In this document: positions 61,182-64,000 of the stretch, in pieces
Position numbering within the stretch: position 1 is the stretch's first letter
How the letters are laid out: every line of letters starts with the position of its first letter
Source: Pseudoalteromonas holothuriae
GTDB lineage: Bacteria; Pseudomonadota; Gammaproteobacteria; Enterobacterales; Alteromonadaceae
Reading direction: 5' to 3'
DNA length: 64,000 nucleotides
Assembly (NCBI RefSeq): GCF_945859825.1
Contig: NZ_CAMAPC010000004.1
Location: 211,770-275,769 of the forward strand
The notes under the pieces: model-generated
Told to the model about the DNA's origin: nothing
Seen by the model: only the letters and a program-made list of their open reading frames with translations
Database searches by the model: none
Program-made: the position numbers and the translations under genes

Positions 61182-63005
61182 TTAGTCTTTCGATTGACGG
61201 CTTGCACGCTTACGTTCACTTTCCGTAAGTAACTTCTTACGAATACGAATATTCACAGGTGTTACCTCTACTAACTCGTCATCATCGATGAACTCTAGTG
61301 CTTGCTCAAGTGACATTCTGATAGGTGGTACAAGTGTTTGTGCTTCATCAGTACCTGATGCACGTACGTTCGTTAACTGCTTACCTTTAAGCGCGTTAAC
61401 CGTCAAGTCATTATCACGGCTGTGAATACCGATAACCATACCTTCGTACACTTCAACACCGTGGCCAATAAATAGCTTACCACGCTCTTGTAAGTTAAAG
61501 AGTGCGTTAGTTAATGCTTTACCCGTTGCATTTGCAATCAATACACCATTCTTACGCTTGCCGATTGAACCACCTTTGTGGGGACCATAATGGTCAAAAG
61601 TGTGGTACATCAAACCAGAACCAGACGTTAGCGTCATGAAATCAGTTTGGAAGCCGATTAAGCCACGGCTTGGCATCATAAAGTCTAAACGTACACGGCC
61701 TTTACCATCTGGTGCCATGTCTGTCATTTCAGCTTTACGCAAGCCAAGTTGTTCCATGATAGAACCTTGGTGCTCTTCTTGTACGTCAACAGTCACTGTT
61801 TCAAATGGTTCTTCTAATTGACCATTCACCTCACGTAGAATTACTTCTGGACGTGATACAGCAAGCTCGTAACCTTCACGACGCATATTCTCAATCAAAA
61901 TACCTAAATGCAATTCACCACGACCTGACACACGGAAGCTATCTGGATTGTCAGTTTCTTCTACACGAAGTGCTACGTTGTGAACTAATTCGTTTTCTAA
62001 ACGCTCAAGAATGTTACGTGACGTTACGAATTTACCTTCTTGACCTGCAAATGGTGAAGTATTTACAGAGAACGTCATTGTTACTGTTGGTTCATCTACA
62101 GATAATGCAGGTAGTGCTTCTACTGTATTCACATCACAGATAGTATCAGAGATTTTTAACTCGCCTAATCCCGTGATTGCGATGATATCACCAGCCGATG
62201 CCTCTTGAGCTTCGTGACGGTCAAGGCCTAAATAAGTTAGCACCTGACCTACTTTACCGTTGCGTTTATTACCATCTGCACCAACGATTGTTACTTGTTG
62301 GTTTAATTTAACTGTACCACGCTTGATACGGCCAACACCGATAACACCAATATATGAGTTGTAATCAAGCTGTGATATCTGCATTTGCAGTCCACCATCT
62401 GCGTCTGCATCTGGTGCTGCTACTTGATCAACAATTGCTTCAAACATCGGTTGCATGTTGTCTGAAGGGCTGTCTAAATCTAGTGTAGCCCAGCCGTTGA
62501 TTGCTGATGCATAAATAACTTGGAAATCCAACTGGTCATCAGATGCACCTAAGTTATCGAATAAATCAAATACTTGGTCCATAACCCAATCAGGACGCGC
62601 ACCTGGCTTATCGATTTTGTTAATAACAACAATTGGCTTAAGACCTAGTGCAAATGCTTTTTGCGTTACGAAACGCGTTTGTGGCATAGGGCCTTCTTGT
62701 GCATCAACGAGTAATAATACAGAATCAACCATTGAAAGAACACGTTCTACTTCACCACCGAAATCAGCGTGTCCAGGAGTGTCTACGATATTGATATGGT
62801 AATCATTCCAGCCAATAGCCGTATTTTTAGCTAGGATTGTGATACCACGTTCTTTCTCGATATCATTTGAATCCATTACACGCTCTTCATTACCGCCGCG
62901 TGTTTCTAGTGTGCCTGATTGCTCTAGCAACTTATCAACTAGGGTTGTTTTACCGTGGTCAACGTGTGCGATAATCGCGATATTTCTTAACTTTTCGATG
63001 TTCAT
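61182..63005 (-). CDS. typA: Translational GTPase TypA/BipA
   Basis: 607-aa ribosome-binding GTPase of the EF-G family, needed for ribosome assembly and growth at low temperature or stress. G1 is [15 protein letters not shown] (about residues 13-27), G2 ERGITI, G3 DTPGHADF, and G4 NKIDKPGAR near 128. EF-G-like domain III and V pieces and the TypA-specific C-terminus ([24 protein letters not shown]) are present. ATG 63005 aligns with E. coli TypA; the TTG four codons upstream is less likely. Divergent from glnA, as in E. coli. Confidence 0.96.
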   Translation of the reverse strand: MNIEKLRNIAIIAHVDHGKTTLVDKLLEQSGTLETRGGNEERVMDSNDIEKERGITILAKNTAIGWNDYHINIVDTPGHADFGGEVERVLSMVDSVLLLVDAQEGPMPQTRFVTQKAFALGLKPIVVINKIDKPGARPDWVMDQVFDLFDNLGASDDQLDFQVIYASAINGWATLDLDSPSDNMQPMFEAIVDQVAAPDADADGGLQMQISQLDYNSYIGVIGVGRIKRGTVKLNQQVTIVGADGNKRNGKVGQVLTYLGLDRHEAQEASAGDIIAITGLGELKISDTICDVNTVEALPALSVDEPTVTMTFSVNTSPFAGQEGKFVTSRNILERLENELVHNVALRVEETDNPDSFRVSGRGELHLGILIENMRREGYELAVSRPEVILREVNGQLEEPFETVTVDVQEEHQGSIMEQLGLRKAEMTDMAPDGKGRVRLDFMMPSRGLIGFQTDFMTLTSGSGLMYHTFDHYGPHKGGSIGKRKNGVLIANATGKALTNALFNLQERGKLFIGHGVEVYEGMVIGIHSRDNDLTVNALKGKQLTNVRASGTDEAQTLVPPIRMSLEQALEFIDDDELVEVTPVNIRIRKKLLTESERKRASRQSKD

Positions 63006-63060
63006 ATTCTTACTCAAAGAAGTTGAATCTCAGTGATCCTAGTCGATCTACGCGGTTTCG

Positions 63061-63078
63061 CTTCATTTTAAAATGAAG
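63061..63078. promoter_or_regulatory. 18-bp perfect palindrome upstream of typA
   Basis: CTTCATTTTAAAATGAAG is a perfect palindrome ending 56 bp before the typA start. It could be a protein-binding site or the core of a small hairpin in the leader; no known operator consensus is recognised. Confidence 0.4.
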
Positions 63079-63314
63079 GGTCCGGCGCGCCAGAGATGTC
63101 CCATTATAGGATTTAAAGGGCGCACATTATCCCTTATTCCGACGATAGAAGAAAGTTTATCCAGCATAAATTTTGTTACTTTGTGATGACAGCAATGATT
63201 TACAACCTTTTTTTGCAGAAAAATCGCACTATTAAGAGTATTGAGCTGCAGGCTTTTGATTAAAAATACATGCACCTGGCGCCAACATTAAACGCACCAA
63301 AGCAATGCACCCTA

Positions 63315-63410
63315 GCACCAAGTTGGTGCAAAATGTATATTCACACCATGGAAAAATATAAAAAACCGCCTATAATCATCAACTTGATAAAACTGGCACA
63401 TATTAAGCTT
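63315..63410 (+). promoter_or_regulatory. glnA sigma-54 promoter with NtrC site
   Basis: TGGCACATATTAAGCTT at 63394-63410 has the -24 GG (63395-63396) and -12 GC (63407-63408) with the required 10 bp between, so transcription by sigma-54 would start about 55 bp before glnA. AGCACCAAGTTGGTGCA at 63315-63331 matches the NtrC palindrome GCACC-N5-GGTGC exactly and lies about 70 bp upstream of the -24 element. Further half-sites (tgcacc at 63271 and 63308) are nearby. This matches the known NtrC control of glnA in enterobacteria. Confidence 0.85.
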
Positions 63411-63474
63411 AAAAAAGCGCAATCGCATTAAGTTAATGCAGCAAGCATAAAAAAACCAACGAGTTGGAGGACAC

Positions 63475-64000
63475 ATGTCACAATCGGTTTTAGATTTTAT
63501 TAAAGAACATGACGTTAAATTTGTCGATTTACGCTTTACAGATACCAAAGGTAAAGAGCAACACGTATCTATTCCTCATCATCAAGCCGATGAAGACTTT
63601 TTTGAAGACGGTAAAATGTTTGATGGTTCTTCAATTGCAGGTTGGAAAGGCATTAACGAATCTGACATGGTGTTAATGCCTGATGCAGCATCAGCTAAAT
63701 TAGACCCATTTGCTGAAGAGACAACGCTAATCGTACGTTGTGACGTTGTAGAGCCTTCTACATTACAAGGTTACGAACGTGACCCTCGCTCTGTGGCAAA
63801 ACGCGCTGAAGAATATATGCGTTCAACAGGTATCGCAGATACAGTTTTATTTGGCCCAGAACCTGAGTTTTTCTTATTTGATGACGTGAAGTACAAAACT
63901 GACATGTCTGGCTCTATGTACAAAATCGACGCGCAAGAGGCATCTTGGAACTCAGACAAAGATTACGAAGGCGGTAACACCGGTCACCGTCCTGGCGTTA
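63475..64000 (+). CDS. glnA: Glutamine synthetase type I, N-terminal part (cut by window end)
   Basis: Assimilates ammonia by ATP-dependent conversion of glutamate to glutamine. Only the first 175 codons are in the window. ATG 63475 follows GGAGGA. The beta-grasp domain [21 protein letters not shown] (about residues 15-35) leads to [18 protein letters not shown] (about 48-65) and the catalytic-barrel start [15 protein letters not shown] (about 124-138, metal-binding Glu residues). The frame is open at 64000. Divergent from typA and behind a sigma-54 promoter. Confidence 0.96.
   Translation, partial: MSQSVLDFIKEHDVKFVDLRFTDTKGKEQHVSIPHHQADEDFFEDGKMFDGSSIAGWKGINESDMVLMPDAASAKLDPFAEETTLIVRCDVVEPSTLQGYERDPRSVAKRAEEYMRSTGIADTVLFGPEPEFFLFDDVKYKTDMSGSMYKIDAQEASWNSDKDYEGGNTGHRPGV

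Noticed and set aside
61805..62143. 112-aa plus-strand frame inside typA
   Set aside because: Antisense to a highly conserved GTPase; low-complexity Leu/His-rich translation typical of a shadow frame.
63063..63548. Minus-strand frames of 70 and 78 aa between typA and glnA
   Set aside because: They cover the sigma-54/NtrC promoter and the glnA start and show no family resemblance or start signals.

Overview
This window looks like chromosomal core sequence from a marine gammaproteobacterium of the order Alteromonadales, most likely Pseudoalteromonas. That is inferred from protein sequences very close to the Shewanella/Pseudoalteromonas/Vibrio type, an A+T-rich composition and standard gammaproteobacterial gene blocks. 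No database search was run. Most of the window is housekeeping. The unusual material is in four small non-coding or mobile patches.

Layout. 1-700: a minus-strand tandem array made of two intact tRNA-Gly(GCC) genes and seven copies of a 79-bp unit that looks like internally deleted tRNA-Gly. 0.8-3.5 kb: orn, rsgA, psd. 3.6-10.2 kb: a complete thiamine-thiazole/HMP operon, thiC-thiO-thiS-thiG-thiD/E fusion-thiF, under a TPP riboswitch. 10.2-15.4 kb: a META-type lipoprotein, a YbgC-like thioesterase, a TonB-dependent receptor, a 315-bp internally deleted IS4-type element, speD, an OsmC/YhfA protein and a DUF3802-like protein. 15.5-19.4 kb: arginine succinyltransferase genes argD(astC)-astA-astD. 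19.7-28.5 kb: an HDOD protein and pabA, then the trpS-gph-rpe and dam-damX-aroB-aroK block, interrupted by two small divergent genes (one DUF2970). 28.7-36.1 kb: pilMNOPQ for type IV pili, divergent from mrcA (PBP1a). 36.2-40.4 kb: metBL divergent from metJ around a MetJ operator. 40.4-42.6 kb: a TauE/SafE permease and a 1.1-kb gene-poor patch holding an IS982 transposase relic and two candidate small ORFs. 42.6-47.8 kb: the complete 11-gene S10 ribosomal operon, isolated from its usual spc and str neighbours. 47.9-53.4 kb: plsB, a 194-bp MITE-like element, tesB, an EVE-domain protein, and a K+ channel coupled to a small membrane protein. 53.8-61.1 kb: cheV, uvrD, tmcA, an orphan periplasmic binding protein and a CheW protein split by a zinc-binding CZB domain. 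61.2-64.0 kb: typA and the start of glnA behind a sigma-54/NtrC promoter.

How the genes work together. The thi operon makes both thiamine precursors and couples them, with feedback by TPP on the mRNA. The ThiO glycine oxidase marks the oxygen-dependent route. MetJ probably represses metBL from the shared intergenic region. The ast genes degrade arginine to glutamate precursors, and glnA is nitrogen-regulated. The pil and chemotaxis genes point to a motile, surface-associated life.

No defence island, prophage, CRISPR array or secondary-metabolite cluster is visible. The best candidate for an undescribed system is the tRNA-Gly-derived tandem array at the left edge. Second-tier candidates are the split CheW-CZB protein with its neighbouring orphan binding protein, and the two small ORFs beside the TauE-type gene.
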